64,000 nucleotides of DNA from Lachnospiraceae bacterium (GTDB lineage: Bacteria; Bacillota; Clostridia; Lachnospirales; Lachnospiraceae): contig JAKVNF010000003.1 of assembly GCA_022483465.1 (NCBI GenBank), forward strand, positions 1 through 64,000, given 5' to 3'. This document shows positions 1-7,276 of this stretch, one piece after another (position 1 is the first letter of the stretch; each line of letters opens with the position of its first letter). Under the pieces are notes generated by a model. The model was not told where the DNA came from, searched no databases, and saw only the letters and a list, made by a program, of their open reading frames with translations. Made by a program: the position numbers and the translations under genes.

Positions 1-53
1 TGTCCAGGTGGCAGATGTGATACTGTAAAATCAGCAAAGAAAGATAGTGAAAG

Positions 54-92
54 AGCCTCGTGCAGGACAAACCTCCTGTCCGGGGCTTTTTC
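54..92 (+). terminator. Rho-independent terminator before the holin gene
   Basis: AGCCTCG (54-60) pairs with CGGGGCT (81-87), with an inner CAGG/CCTG stem, followed by a run of T. It would end the upstream prophage transcript just before the lysis genes, or allow partial read-through. Confidence 0.6.
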
Positions 93-113
93 TATGGAAG
101 GAGGAATGACGCT

Positions 114-383
114 ATGGACTTTGGAATCGCAAGTGTGGCAGCAATCACGGTGATTGCTTATCTCGTCGGTATCGGCTGCAAGGCAGCTGGTGCTGTAAAG
201 GATGAGCTGATCCCGGTGATCTGCGGATGCGTCGGTGCAGTGCTCGGCATTGCCGGGTTGTATCTCATGCCGGATTTTCCGGCAAAGGATGTCATCAATG
301 CACTGGCTGTCGGTATCGTGTCCGGCCTTGCAGCAACTGGTGTGAACCAGATCTACAAGCAGCTCACAAAGACAGGGGAGTGA
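114..383 (+). CDS. Phage holin, Hol44/holin_5-like
   Basis: Small 89-residue membrane protein that probably forms the lysis hole in the cytoplasmic membrane, timing release or activation of the endolysin downstream. Two or three hydrophobic segments are visible (about residues 6-24, 31-50 and 60-76). The end LAATGVNQIYKQL resembles the Hol44-type holins of clostridial prophages. ATG at 114 is chosen because AAGGAGGA lies 9 bases upstream; an in-frame start at 60 would run through the terminator hairpin and has no ribosome site. It is followed by a short terminator and then the lysozyme gene, the usual holin-endolysin order. The family call rests on motif memory, the lysis role on context. Confidence 0.8.
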   Translation: MDFGIASVAAITVIAYLVGIGCKAAGAVKDELIPVICGCVGAVLGIAGLYLMPDFPAKDVINALAVGIVSGLAATGVNQIYKQLTKTGE

Positions 384-458
384 GAGGAGGTGATCCTCGT
401 ATCTCGGCAGTCCCTTCCGTCAAAGGGACAAGGAACTACATGACTCTTCGGGTGTCAC

Positions 459-475
459 AGCCCGGAGGGCTTTTT
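459..475 (+). terminator. Short hairpin with T tract between holin and endolysin
   Basis: AGCCCGGAGGGCT followed by TTTTT. The stem is short, so it may only attenuate transcription into the endolysin gene. Confidence 0.5.
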
Positions 476-493
476 CGTTAGGAGGGAAAGATC

Positions 494-1480
494 ATGAGTG
501 AGTTTCGAGGTATTGATGTCAGTCACTGGCAGGGAGCCATTGACTGGACAAAGGTAAAAGCGTCCGGCATTCAGTTCGCAATCATCAAGGCAGGCGGATC
601 CGATGCCGGTTTTTATACCGATCCCAGATGGGAGGAGAACTGTAAAGGGGCCAAGGATAATGGCATTGCAGTCGGAGCCTATTACTTCGTAGGTCCGGGA
701 TGCATTTCGTCGGCAGATGGAAAAGCGGATGCAGAGCGTTTCCTTGCACAGCTCAATGGAAAGCAGTTCGAGTACCCTGTGTATATCGATGTTGAGGCGA
801 CTCCTGCATCTGAAAAGGCTGGTGCGACTGAGGCAGCGATTGCATTCTGCAGGGCGATGGAAGCGGCTGGATATTATGCCGGGATCTACAGCTCCACCTA
901 TTCCGGATTCCGCGACCGACTGGATGATTCCAAGCTCACGCCATTCACCCATTGGGTTGCACAGTATGCAGCCAAATGCACCTATGGTGGATCCTATGGA
1001 ATCTGGCAGTATTCGTCTTCCGGACAGGTGAACGGCATCAGCGGCAGGGTGGATATGGATGTTTCTTATCAGGACTTTCCGTCCATCATCAAGGCTGGCG
1101 GATTCAACGGATTCACGAAGCAGAGCGGAAATACGCAGACTGCCACACCGGTTCAGCCGAGTGCTCCCGTGCCACCGAGAAAGTCGGTGGAGGAACTTGC
1201 CCGAGAGGTTCTGGCTGGAAAGTGGGGTAACGGAACGGATCGAAAGAGCCGCATTGCATCCGCAGGATATGACTACGCAGCCGTTCAGGCAAAGGTAAAC
1301 GAGCTGCTTCACGTACAGAGCAGACCGCAGGCGGTTTACTATACCGTGCAGCGTGGCGATACGCTTTCGGCAATCGCGAGAAAGTACGGAACAAGCGTGG
1401 CAGCTATCCAGAGGTTGAATGCATCGTTGATCCGAAACGTGAATGTGATTCAGGTGGGTTGGAAGATCAGGGTGAAATGA
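494..1480 (+). CDS. Prophage endolysin: GH25 lysozyme with Cpl-7-type and LysM cell-wall domains
   Basis: Peptidoglycan hydrolase (N-acetylmuramidase) of 328 residues that lyses the host wall at the end of the phage cycle. The GH25 domain covers about residues 1-200: GIDVSHWQG near the start, and YIDVE with the expected acidic pair D99/E101. A Cpl-7/CW_7-like repeat follows (about 232-272, SVEELAREVLAGKWGNG), then one LysM (about 280-326, YTVQRGDTLSAIARKYGTS) that binds glycan strands. There is no signal peptide, as expected for holin-dependent export. ATG at 494 has AGGAGG 8 bases upstream. The last 60 residues recur as a separate fragment at 1735-1917. Confidence 0.95.
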   Translation: MSEFRGIDVSHWQGAIDWTKVKASGIQFAIIKAGGSDAGFYTDPRWEENCKGAKDNGIAVGAYYFVGPGCISSADGKADAERFLAQLNGKQFEYPVYIDVEATPASEKAGATEAAIAFCRAMEAAGYYAGIYSSTYSGFRDRLDDSKLTPFTHWVAQYAAKCTYGGSYGIWQYSSSGQVNGISGRVDMDVSYQDFPSIIKAGGFNGFTKQSGNTQTATPVQPSAPVPPRKSVEELAREVLAGKWGNGTDRKSRIASAGYDYAAVQAKVNELLHVQSRPQAVYYTVQRGDTLSAIARKYGTSVAAIQRLNASLIRNVNVIQVGWKIRVK

Positions 1481-1530
1481 GAAAAACTCCCGCAGGCACC
1501 TTTGACGGTATCTGTAGGAGCTCTGGGCAG

Positions 1531-1661
1531 AAAAATAGAGCCCGATCTCTCGATAAGGCCCTTGCAAAAGCATTACTGCTTTTTTCTTGTGCTTATAGCT
1601 TAGGCGATTGGAAACCAGTTGTCAATAACTAATCGCAAAAAATTGAAGGAAGATGATATCA
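1531..1661. repeat. Direct repeat copy 1 (131 bp)
   Basis: About 90% identical, without gaps, to 1961-2091. Each copy carries a bidirectional terminator hairpin and, on the minus strand, the last codons of an Abi-type gene. It follows the complete endolysin; the second copy follows the endolysin-tail fragment. Confidence 0.9.
1566..1585. terminator. Bidirectional terminator between convergent endolysin and abi tail
   Basis: AAAAGCA (1566-1572) pairs with TGCTTTT (1577-1583), with an A run on one side and a T run on the other, so it can act on both strands. Confidence 0.6.
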
Positions 1662-1738
1662 GTGAATTTGTATCATAGTAGTCAGGATGCCTGAGCATAC
1701 GTTCTACAAGCGTATGAAGCTTTTGGGCTGCCTTAATG
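1600..1738 (-). pseudogene. 3'-terminal fragment of an Abi_2-type gene (duplicate copy)
   Basis: The minus strand encodes KAAQKLHTLVERMLRHPDYY, then DTNSLISSSFNFLRLVIDNW and FPIA before a stop. It matches the C-terminal end of the Abi protein at 5003-5917 (NKAARKLHAFEDRMLKHPSY, then YDSNALISSS). The similarity breaks off near 1735 exactly where similarity to the endolysin begins, so this is a recombination joint and not a full gene. Confidence 0.8.
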
Positions 1739-1917
1739 AGCTGCTCCATGCACAGAGTAGACCACAGGCCGTCTATTACACCATCCAGCGAGGTGACACG
1801 CTCTCCGGAATCGCGAGAAGGTATGGAACCAGCGTATCCGCCATCCAAAAACTGAACGCATCCCTGATCCGGAATGTAAACCGTATCCAGGCAGGATGGA
1901 AGATTCGGGTGAAATAA
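1735..1917 (+). pseudogene. Duplicated endolysin C-terminus (LysM only)
   Basis: Encodes NELLHAQSRPQAVYYTIQRG and on to the stop, about 90% identical at protein level to the final 60 residues of the endolysin at 494-1480. The GH25 domain is missing. An in-frame ATG at 1687 exists, but the codons between it and 1735 come from the reverse complement of the abi fragment. Differences from the parent copy are scattered, so it is not a very recent duplication; it may come from recombination with a related phage. Confidence 0.8.
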
Positions 1918-1995
1918 TAAAAAGCCTGATACGTTATAAGACGCCAGATAATTTGAACAAAAAAATAGAGCCCGATCTCTCGATAAGGCCCTTAC

Positions 1996-2014
1996 AAAAG
2001 CATTTCTGCTTTTT
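1996..2014. terminator. Bidirectional terminator (second copy)
   Basis: AAAAGCA and TGCTTTTT arms, equivalent to the hairpin at 1566-1585. Confidence 0.5.
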
Positions 2015-2029
2015 CCTAGTGTTTATATT

Positions 2030-2091
2030 CTAGGCGATTGGGAACCAGTTGTCAATAACTAATCGCAAAAAATCAAAGGATGATGATATCA
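2030..2091 (-). pseudogene. Displaced 3' end of the Abi_2-type gene
   Basis: The minus strand reads ISSSFDFLRLVIDNWFPIA and a TAG stop. This is the original C-terminus of the abi gene now ending at 5003, cut off by the IS30-like insertion. The 13-bp sequence GATGATGATATCA occurs at both junctions (2079-2091 and 5013-5025). Confidence 0.85.
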
Positions 2092-2238
2092 CCTGAAGTG
2101 TAATTCAAAACTCCACTGAAGTGGATATTAATCTTTCACTTAGTTCTACATTGATATAAGTCTTACACTATCTCTACCAAAAGCTGCCCTACTTTTCCCT
2201 GACTGTACTATACTGTTTCCCGTTGCGAATTAAAAAAA

Positions 2239-2320
2239 GAGACAGAAGGCCAACCTCCCTGCAAGAAAGTACCTTCCGTCTCATCACTATAGGCAGGCGA
2301 GTATTGCTACCCGTCTGCCT
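2239..2320 (+). promoter_or_regulatory. Two leader hairpins in the left end of the IS30-like element
   Basis: GAGACAGAAGG (2239-2249) pairs with CCTTCCGTCTC (2272-2282), 10 of 11 positions. A second hairpin joins AGGCAG (2291-2296) to CTGCCT (2315-2320). Both lie just upstream of the first accessory gene and have no T tract, so RNA-level control or protection from outside transcription is a guess. Confidence 0.4.
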
Positions 2321-2332
2321 GTAATGATAGCC

Positions 2333-2746
2333 ATGAAGAGTACATCAGACAAGAGTCAATTGAACTTTATCCAGAGAGCTACGGAAGAAGCACAAGAGCG
2401 TTACGATGCCGAGGTCAGTCAGTTCCAGCACAGCTACAATGAGAAGCACCCCTTGCAGCACATCTGGCGTCACATCATCGCCAAACGAAGGATCACCGTC
2501 CTGTACGAGTCAGAGGATGTCTCCGTTGTGATCCAGGTGGTCCGTTTTGTCTACGCGCACACTTCCCAAACCTTCACCTTCTACGGGACGCTCCTTCTGC
2601 GCCGCACGCATTACGCCTTCCACCTCCTCAGGAAGTGGATCGGCAGCCGGCCTGCCAACCTCTCCCGGGACGTGGAAAAGCGCTGGGCCTCCTTCGTCAG
2701 CGTCCCCGAAAAGGTCCGTGTTTCAGCCGATTTCCTGGGAGCATAG
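2333..2746 (+). CDS. Hypothetical accessory protein of the IS30-like element
   Basis: 137-residue basic protein of unknown function. A predicted helical N-terminal part rich in E, Q and R (about residues 1-50) is followed by an apparent beta/alpha part (RRITVLYESEDVSVVIQVVR). No enzyme motif, signal peptide or membrane segment is recognised. ATG at 2333 is used; an ATG at 2324 is also in frame and neither has a good ribosome site, so the start is uncertain. It lies between the left inverted repeat and the transposase on the same strand, suggesting a role in transposition or its control; that is inference only. Confidence 0.5.
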   Translation: MKSTSDKSQLNFIQRATEEAQERYDAEVSQFQHSYNEKHPLQHIWRHIIAKRRITVLYESEDVSVVIQVVRFVYAHTSQTFTFYGTLLLRRTHYAFHLLRKWIGSRPANLSRDVEKRWASFVSVPEKVRVSADFLGA

Positions 2747-2822
2747 ATGAACGCTACCTCCTCCCCCTCCGGACGATTCATACTGGCCCCATAAGGGCAA
2801 AAATGCCCAAGGAGGCGTGATC

Positions 2823-4133
2823 ATGGCAGGTTTGAACAAGAATAAGGCACTCTCACTGGACGAGCGGAGGTTCATTGAGCAGGGGATCGGCAGCGGATCC
2901 TCCAAGGCAGCGATTGCTTCCGTTCTGGGCAGGGACAAGTCTACCATCGGCAAAGAGATCAAGCTGCACAGAACCCTGAAGTACAAGTGCCGGCTGAGGC
3001 GAGAGTGTGGGGCCTATAAGAGCTGCAACTGGGGGCGTGAATGCCCGGATGACTGTCCGGACTTTGTCCAGTTCACCTGCGGCAGGAGGGATCGCTCCCC
3101 GGGTGCCTGCAATGGCTGTGAGAATTACGCAAGGTGCCGTTTTTCAAAGTACTACTACTCCGCTGCAAAGGCAGATATGGAATACCGGGAGCTCCTTGTT
3201 AATTCCAGGACCGGGGCCAACCTCACGGAGGAGGAAGCAAAACGGATGGCTGCCATCATTAAGCCTGCACTTCAGAAAGGGCACTCTCCCTATCGGATTC
3301 TGCAGGATCATCCGGAGCTGAACATCTCAGAGAAGACCCTCTACAACTACATCGACGAAAAGGTCTTCAGTGTCGTCGGCATTGCCAACATCGACCTTCG
3401 CCGCAAGGTCTCCAGAAAGATTCCCAGGAAGCTAGCGCACAACTACCGGAAGCGGCAGGAACGATCATATCTGCGTGGCCGCAGTTATGCGGACTACAAA
3501 GCGTACATAGAGAACTTCCCAAACGCTTCCGTTGTTGAAATGGACACCGTCTACAACGACGTGTCACACGGGCCTTTCATGCAGACCTTCAAGTTTCTCA
3601 ACTATTACCTGATGGTCGCTGTTTATCACGATACCAAGACCGCCCAGGACATGCTGGACGGTGTCAGCCTGCTGAATCAGGTCCTTGGTGATGCTCTCTT
3701 CAAAGAGCTCTTTGAAGTACTGCTGACAGACCGCGGCGATGAATTCACCCTCGCCAGGGCGATGGAAACCGGCGCAGACGGCAGTCAGCGGTGTCACGTT
3801 TTTTACTGCGATCCCATGCAGTCAGGACAAAAAGGTTCGCTGGAAGTCAATCACGAAGAGCTTCGCTACATCTGCCCGCACAGGGACAACTTAAGAGACC
3901 TCGGCCTTGTGAACCAGACCGCATTGAACTTTGCGATCTCCAATATCGCAAGCTCCGCTCATCCGGCGATAGGCGGGAAGTCTCCCATCGAGTACACCCG
4001 ATTCATGAAACCGGAACTGTGGGAAAAGCTTCAGGCTTTCGGAATCCAGGAGATTCCCAGAGATGACATCGATCTCACGAAGCACTGCCTGGAAAGGTTT
4101 AAAAAGAATCCAGGAGAAGGGAGTCAGGCATGA
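2823..4133 (+). CDS. IS30-family transposase
   Basis: 436-residue DDE recombinase that cuts and joins the element ends. N-terminal helix-turn-helix of IS30 type (about residues 11-48: LSLDERRFIEQGIGSGSSKA, then IASVLGRDKSTIGKEI). A cysteine-rich segment (about 55-110) looks metal-binding. The catalytic core follows, with VVEMDT, LLTDRGDEF and a final acidic block GSLEVNHEELRY. It is longer than many IS30 transposases (about 320-390 residues) because of the Cys-rich insert. ATG at 2823 has AAGGAGG 7 bases upstream; a GTG two codons earlier is less likely. Its stop overlaps the next start (ATGA), implying coupled translation. Confidence 0.9.
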   Translation: MAGLNKNKALSLDERRFIEQGIGSGSSKAAIASVLGRDKSTIGKEIKLHRTLKYKCRLRRECGAYKSCNWGRECPDDCPDFVQFTCGRRDRSPGACNGCENYARCRFSKYYYSAAKADMEYRELLVNSRTGANLTEEEAKRMAAIIKPALQKGHSPYRILQDHPELNISEKTLYNYIDEKVFSVVGIANIDLRRKVSRKIPRKLAHNYRKRQERSYLRGRSYADYKAYIENFPNASVVEMDTVYNDVSHGPFMQTFKFLNYYLMVAVYHDTKTAQDMLDGVSLLNQVLGDALFKELFEVLLTDRGDEFTLARAMETGADGSQRCHVFYCDPMQSGQKGSLEVNHEELRYICPHRDNLRDLGLVNQTALNFAISNIASSAHPAIGGKSPIEYTRFMKPELWEKLQAFGIQEIPRDDIDLTKHCLERFKKNPGEGSQA

Positions 4134-4513
4134 ACGAAAAAGCCTTTTTTAATCTTGACAGCTCCGAACCGGAAGCAGATCTAGAGGACCGAATCCGGTT
4201 TCTGAACAAGATTCTCAATCGGCATGGCGTCTGGTTTAATCTCCTGCACGACAAGGAAGGATATCGAAAGCTCCTGGTCATGGCGAATCCCGGAACGCTG
4301 AAGCGGCATGCAGGCAAGCGCAGGCAGGATATCTACCTGCCGGATACCTCCTCCAGGATCGGAAAACGCATCTGTACCGTCGATGATGTCCGGAAGATGG
4401 AGAGCACCGGTATGACCACTTCCGTCATCACGGATCTGATCCGGATCAGCCGATCCACCTATTTCAGAAGGAAGAAAGCAGCCGCTGACAAGCAGGGGTG
4501 GGAAGCCTTCTGA
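4130..4513 (+). CDS. Small putative DNA-binding accessory protein of the IS30-like element
   Basis: 127 residues, overlapping the transposase stop by 4 bases. Its C-terminal part (MTTSVITDLIRISRSTYFRR, about residues 95-114) resembles a helix-turn-helix with a resolvase- or transposase-like recognition helix. The middle (VWFNLLHDKEGYRKLLVM) gives no family match. Tight coupling suggests it works with the transposase, perhaps as a partner or regulator. No enzyme motif is seen. Confidence 0.6.
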   Translation: MNEKAFFNLDSSEPEADLEDRIRFLNKILNRHGVWFNLLHDKEGYRKLLVMANPGTLKRHAGKRRQDIYLPDTSSRIGKRICTVDDVRKMESTGMTTSVITDLIRISRSTYFRRKKAAADKQGWEAF

Positions 4514-4525
4514 GATCAACGATTA

Positions 4526-4550
4526 CCGTGTGTAGAGTATACACACACGG
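4526..4550. promoter_or_regulatory. Inverted repeat, candidate operator of the RHH protein
   Basis: CCGTGTGT (4526-4533) and ACACACGG (4543-4550) form a perfect 8-bp inverted repeat with 9 bases between. It sits directly before the AAAGGAGG site of the small ribbon-helix-helix gene, the position expected for autoregulation. Confidence 0.5.
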
Positions 4551-4576
4551 AGAAAGGAGGTCAGACGAGATGCTCC

Positions 4577-4723
4577 ATGAAGAAACGGGTTAACATCTAC
4601 ATCTCCGAGGATACATCCAAACGCCTGAAGGCTTACGCGGAGGAAAAACACTCCAGCGTGAGCCAGATCATTACCGACTGGATCTGGCATGCAAGAGTCG
4701 GAAAACGGAAACCACAGAATTAA
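4577..4723 (+). CDS. Ribbon-helix-helix (Arc/CopG-like) small protein
   Basis: 48-residue ORF. Residues 3-9 (KRVNIYI) form the typical beta strand, followed by EDTSKRLKAYAEEKHSSVSQ and IITDWIWHAR as the two helices of an RHH fold. Such proteins bind DNA as dimers and often repress their own operon; the inverted repeat just upstream fits. AAAGGAGG at 4553-4560 is 16 bases from this ATG and 9 from an out-of-frame ATG at 4570 that opens an 8-codon peptide ending at TAA, so translation may involve that short leader. It belongs to the IS30-like element. Confidence 0.65.
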   Translation: MKKRVNIYISEDTSKRLKAYAEEKHSSVSQIITDWIWHARVGKRKPQN

Positions 4724-4794
4724 AACGGCACCGCAAAGCTGAGAAATCTGAACTACAGAAAACGCCTGCAGGGCCTTCACTACAAAGAAAAAAT

Positions 4795-4854
4795 CCAGAG
4801 GCAGAAATCAATCTTCAGGAAACATCCTGTTCGTTGAATTCACCTCTGGTTTTT
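4795..4854 (+). terminator. Candidate terminator at the right end of the IS30-like element
   Basis: CCAGAGG (4795-4801) pairs with CCTCTGG (4843-4849), followed by TTTTT; a second small stem CAGGA/TCCTG lies inside. No further gene is seen between here and the inverted repeat at 5004-5011. Confidence 0.55.
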
Positions 4855-5002
4855 ATACTCCGAAGTGAATATCTTCCATGAATTCAGGGCCTTTGTAAGA
4901 CTCCGGTCCACGAAATCAGCCTCAATCCACCCCTTTACTGCCTTCATCGCAGGAGTAATTTCCACTGTCGCCGGAGAGTGCTTAAAAGTGGAAATCAACT
5001 TT

Positions 5003-5917
5003 TCACTTCAGCGATGATGATATCAGAGCATTGGAATCATAGTAGGAAGGATGCTTGAGCATACGATCCTCAAATGCATGGAGCTTCCGGGCTGCTTTAT
5101 TATGTACGCCATCACTCGTAATAATTCTGTTATGCATGAATAGAATGCAAATTAGCCCTCGAATGCGATCGTTACTCATTTTGGTTACACGAACGTTGCG
5201 AGTGAGTCCAGATATAGCAGAGAGTTTACGATTTATAAGATAATTTGTTTTGTGCCGTGATGTGTTAATGTGCAGGTCGTTGATAATACAGTCACTATGG
5301 GCACATGCATTTCGTATGTTTTTGCAATCTATAAGGATATACAAATTATCCTGCATATCTTTAGATGCAAAACGCGTGGCACAGAATCTGTAAAAGTGAA
5401 GTATTGCTCCAAATGGTATGAGCTCGAGAAAAACCCAGGCAGGAAGGTCGGAGATGTATTTCTTGTAGATATCACCAGTGTAAATGCTGTCTCGGTTTTG
5501 ATCTAATTCTCTTTGTAGATGTTTTTTATGCTCAGTATCAAGAGAGTTAATGTAGTCAATTACGATCTGATAGCCATCCTCGTTATGATTCTCGATTTCT
5601 CGAAGCAGTTCCAGTTTAGTGAAATGCTCAATATCAAGCGATAATTGGAGAAAGGTGTATCGGAGCTCCATATCGATGATAGCAAGATCTTGTAGGTAAC
5701 CGAAATCAAGATTCACATACTTATCAATCGGTTCCTGATTTGAGTCGAGCTGCTTATTATAGTTCTTCCGATATGACGCAACACGGAAGTAATTGTTATT
5801 GTTCTCCATATAGTTGGCTGCGTCTTCCGGAGAGACGATATCGAAGGTGATTCCCTTCTCCTGCATATGAGCAACAAGCTCTTTAGCTGATTTTATTGGC
5901 TTAGTTTTAGTACTCAT
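5003..5917 (-). CDS. Abi_2/AbiD-AbiF-like abortive infection protein, C-terminus altered by IS insertion
   Basis: 304-residue protein of the Abi_2 type, prophage-carried anti-phage proteins thought to kill or arrest an infected cell. It begins STKTKPIKSAKELVAHMQEK, the usual N-terminus of this family, and carries R202-N-A-C-A-H207, an RN(x3)H motif of HEPN ribonucleases. ATG at 5917 has AAAGGGG upstream; a longer frame to 6010 lacks a ribosome site. The last native residues (FDFLRLVIDNWFPIA) are displaced to 2030-2091; the present protein ends ISSSLK with a stop formed by the IS end. Loss of about 15 terminal residues may or may not abolish function. The AT-rich base use fits a transferred gene. 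Confidence 0.8.
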   Translation of the reverse strand: MSTKTKPIKSAKELVAHMQEKGITFDIVSPEDAANYMENNNNYFRVASYRKNYNKQLDSNQEPIDKYVNLDFGYLQDLAIIDMELRYTFLQLSLDIEHFTKLELLREIENHNEDGYQIVIDYINSLDTEHKKHLQRELDQNRDSIYTGDIYKKYISDLPAWVFLELIPFGAILHFYRFCATRFASKDMQDNLYILIDCKNIRNACAHSDCIINDLHINTSRHKTNYLINRKLSAISGLTRNVRVTKMSNDRIRGLICILFMHNRIITSDGVHNKAARKLHAFEDRMLKHPSYYDSNALISSSLK

Positions 5918-6158
5918 GAAATGATTCGACCCCTTTGATACAAAATGTCTCCGTGAGAGTGCCAGAGAAGGATTATTTTCAATTCTAACTGTCTTATTTG
6001 ACTGAGTCAATGTAAACGAATATCACTCGACTTATTGCTCGAAGAATATTCTCCGAGGATTTTCCGCTCAGCATAACAGACAGTAAATGAATATCTTATA
6101 GAAATTCTTATTCATCCTCGAGGCATTCCCCGGGGATTTTTTATTGGCCTTCTTTTAA

Positions 6159-6175
6159 AAACAAGAGCAGGGTTC
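6159..6175. repeat. Left copy of a 17-bp near-repeat flanking the recombinase block
   Basis: AAACAAGAGCAGGGTTC, matching 15 of 17 positions with 15225-15241 in the same orientation. In both places a TTTTTTATTG tract lies upstream. Candidate left boundary or attachment site of the serine recombinase element. The remaining DNA between 5918 and 6298 shows no gene. Confidence 0.4.
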
Positions 6176-6298
6176 GTTGCTAACATCCACAAATAAGGCC
6201 GCCTTATTCGGCTGGATAATCTACGATCTTTCCTATTATAATGCGTTGCTTATTTGGCCCCTCAGAGGGAATATACGACTACCAAAGGAGGAAGCGCA

Positions 6299-7276
6299 AT
6301 GATTCAGAAAATACAACATCGGAAAACAGTGAAAAACATTACCGCAGAAAAAACGAAGATCCGCGCTGCCGCCTACTGTCGGGTATCGACAGCTCAGGAA
6401 CTGCAGGAAGATTCCTTTGACCTGCAGATGGAAACCTATCGAAAGAAGATCGAGAGCAATCCGGACCTTACGCTGGTGGATGTCTACGGGGATCTTGGTC
6501 GGAGCGGCACACAGATCAAGGGGAGAAACGAATTCCAGCGCATGATGAAAGACTGCCGGGATGGAAAGATCGACCTGATCTATTGCAAGAGCATCTCCAG
6601 ATTCGGAAGAAACATGGAGAACGTCCTTGCTTCGATCCGCGAGCTTCAGAAGCTCCATGTCCGGGTGATTTTTGAAAAGGAAGGTCTGGACACGAAGGAT
6701 CAGCAGTCAGAGATAATCTTCGGCATCATGGCGACGATCGCTGAGGAAGAGAGCCGGTCGATTGCAGAGAACCTGCACTGGGGCCGGAAGGCGAGACTGA
6801 AGAAGGGAAGACCTTATGGCGAGGTCAGCTACGGCTATCGGGAGAAGAAGGATCATACCTGGGTGATTTATGAGCCGGAAGCGGAGCGGGTACGGACCGC
6901 ATTTCGAATGGCGCTGGGCCACCATAACTACACAGAGATCCGGATGGCTCTGCAGGAGATGGAGGATCGGGATGGGACTGGACGAACATGGATCCAGTCC
7001 ACTTTGCAGTATTTGCTTGTGAATCCCTACTACACGGGAAGCTACATCAGCAACAAGACGATCGAGACGGTTGTCGGAGGAAAGGGCAAAGTCAGAAGAG
7101 ACAACAGCGGTGAGAGAGGACAATTCATCATTGAAAACCATCATGAGCCGCTGATCAGTAAGGAAGATTTTGAAACGGTAGAAGAGCTGGTAAAAACGAA
7201 GGCTCTGTTCACGCCGAAAAACTGGAGGAAGCTGCATGGAAAGTGTACAGATCAGAAGACCGCAGAACCGGCCTGA
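6299..7276 (+). CDS. Large serine recombinase, short form (recombinase 1)
   Basis: 325-residue site-specific recombinase. The resolvase catalytic domain covers about residues 20-165 with the nucleophile S30 in AYCRVST and the SKSISRFGRN helix. The recombinase (PF07508-type) domain covers about 185-290. It stops before the zinc ribbon and coiled coil usual in this class (450-550 residues), so it may act with the neighbouring recombinases. AAAGGAGGA lies 6 bases before ATG 6299; an upstream in-frame start at 6254 is unsupported. The next recombinase starts 41 bases inside its end, indicating coupled synthesis. Confidence 0.9.
   Translation: MIQKIQHRKTVKNITAEKTKIRAAAYCRVSTAQELQEDSFDLQMETYRKKIESNPDLTLVDVYGDLGRSGTQIKGRNEFQRMMKDCRDGKIDLIYCKSISRFGRNMENVLASIRELQKLHVRVIFEKEGLDTKDQQSEIIFGIMATIAEEESRSIAENLHWGRKARLKKGRPYGEVSYGYREKKDHTWVIYEPEAERVRTAFRMALGHHNYTEIRMALQEMEDRDGTGRTWIQSTLQYLLVNPYYTGSYISNKTIETVVGGKGKVRRDNSGERGQFIIENHHEPLISKEDFETVEELVKTKALFTPKNWRKLHGKCTDQKTAEPA

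Larger units (their letters stand above)
1961..2091. repeat. Direct repeat copy 2 (131 bp)
   Basis: Second copy of the 1531-1661 repeat, placed after the LysM fragment. Its right end is the 13-bp target duplication of the IS30-like element. Confidence 0.9.
2092..5012 (+). mobile_element. IS30-like insertion sequence with three accessory genes
   Basis: About 2.92 kb. The ends are inverted repeats: CTGAAGTG at 2093 and CACTTCAG ending at 5011, 17 of 25 positions matching inward. Directly outside lie identical 13-bp repeats (2079-2091, 5013-5025), read as target duplication; long duplications are known for some IS30 relatives such as IS1630. It contains four same-strand genes (2333, 2823, 4130, 4577), far more than the single transposase of ordinary IS30 members. 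Insertion truncated the abi gene on the minus strand and supplies its new stop codon. Confidence 0.85.

Noticed and set aside
455-1573. Long open frame (372 codons) on the minus strand opposite the endolysin
   Set aside because: It mirrors the lysozyme gene, whose protein is clearly conserved; no ribosome site and no recognisable motif.
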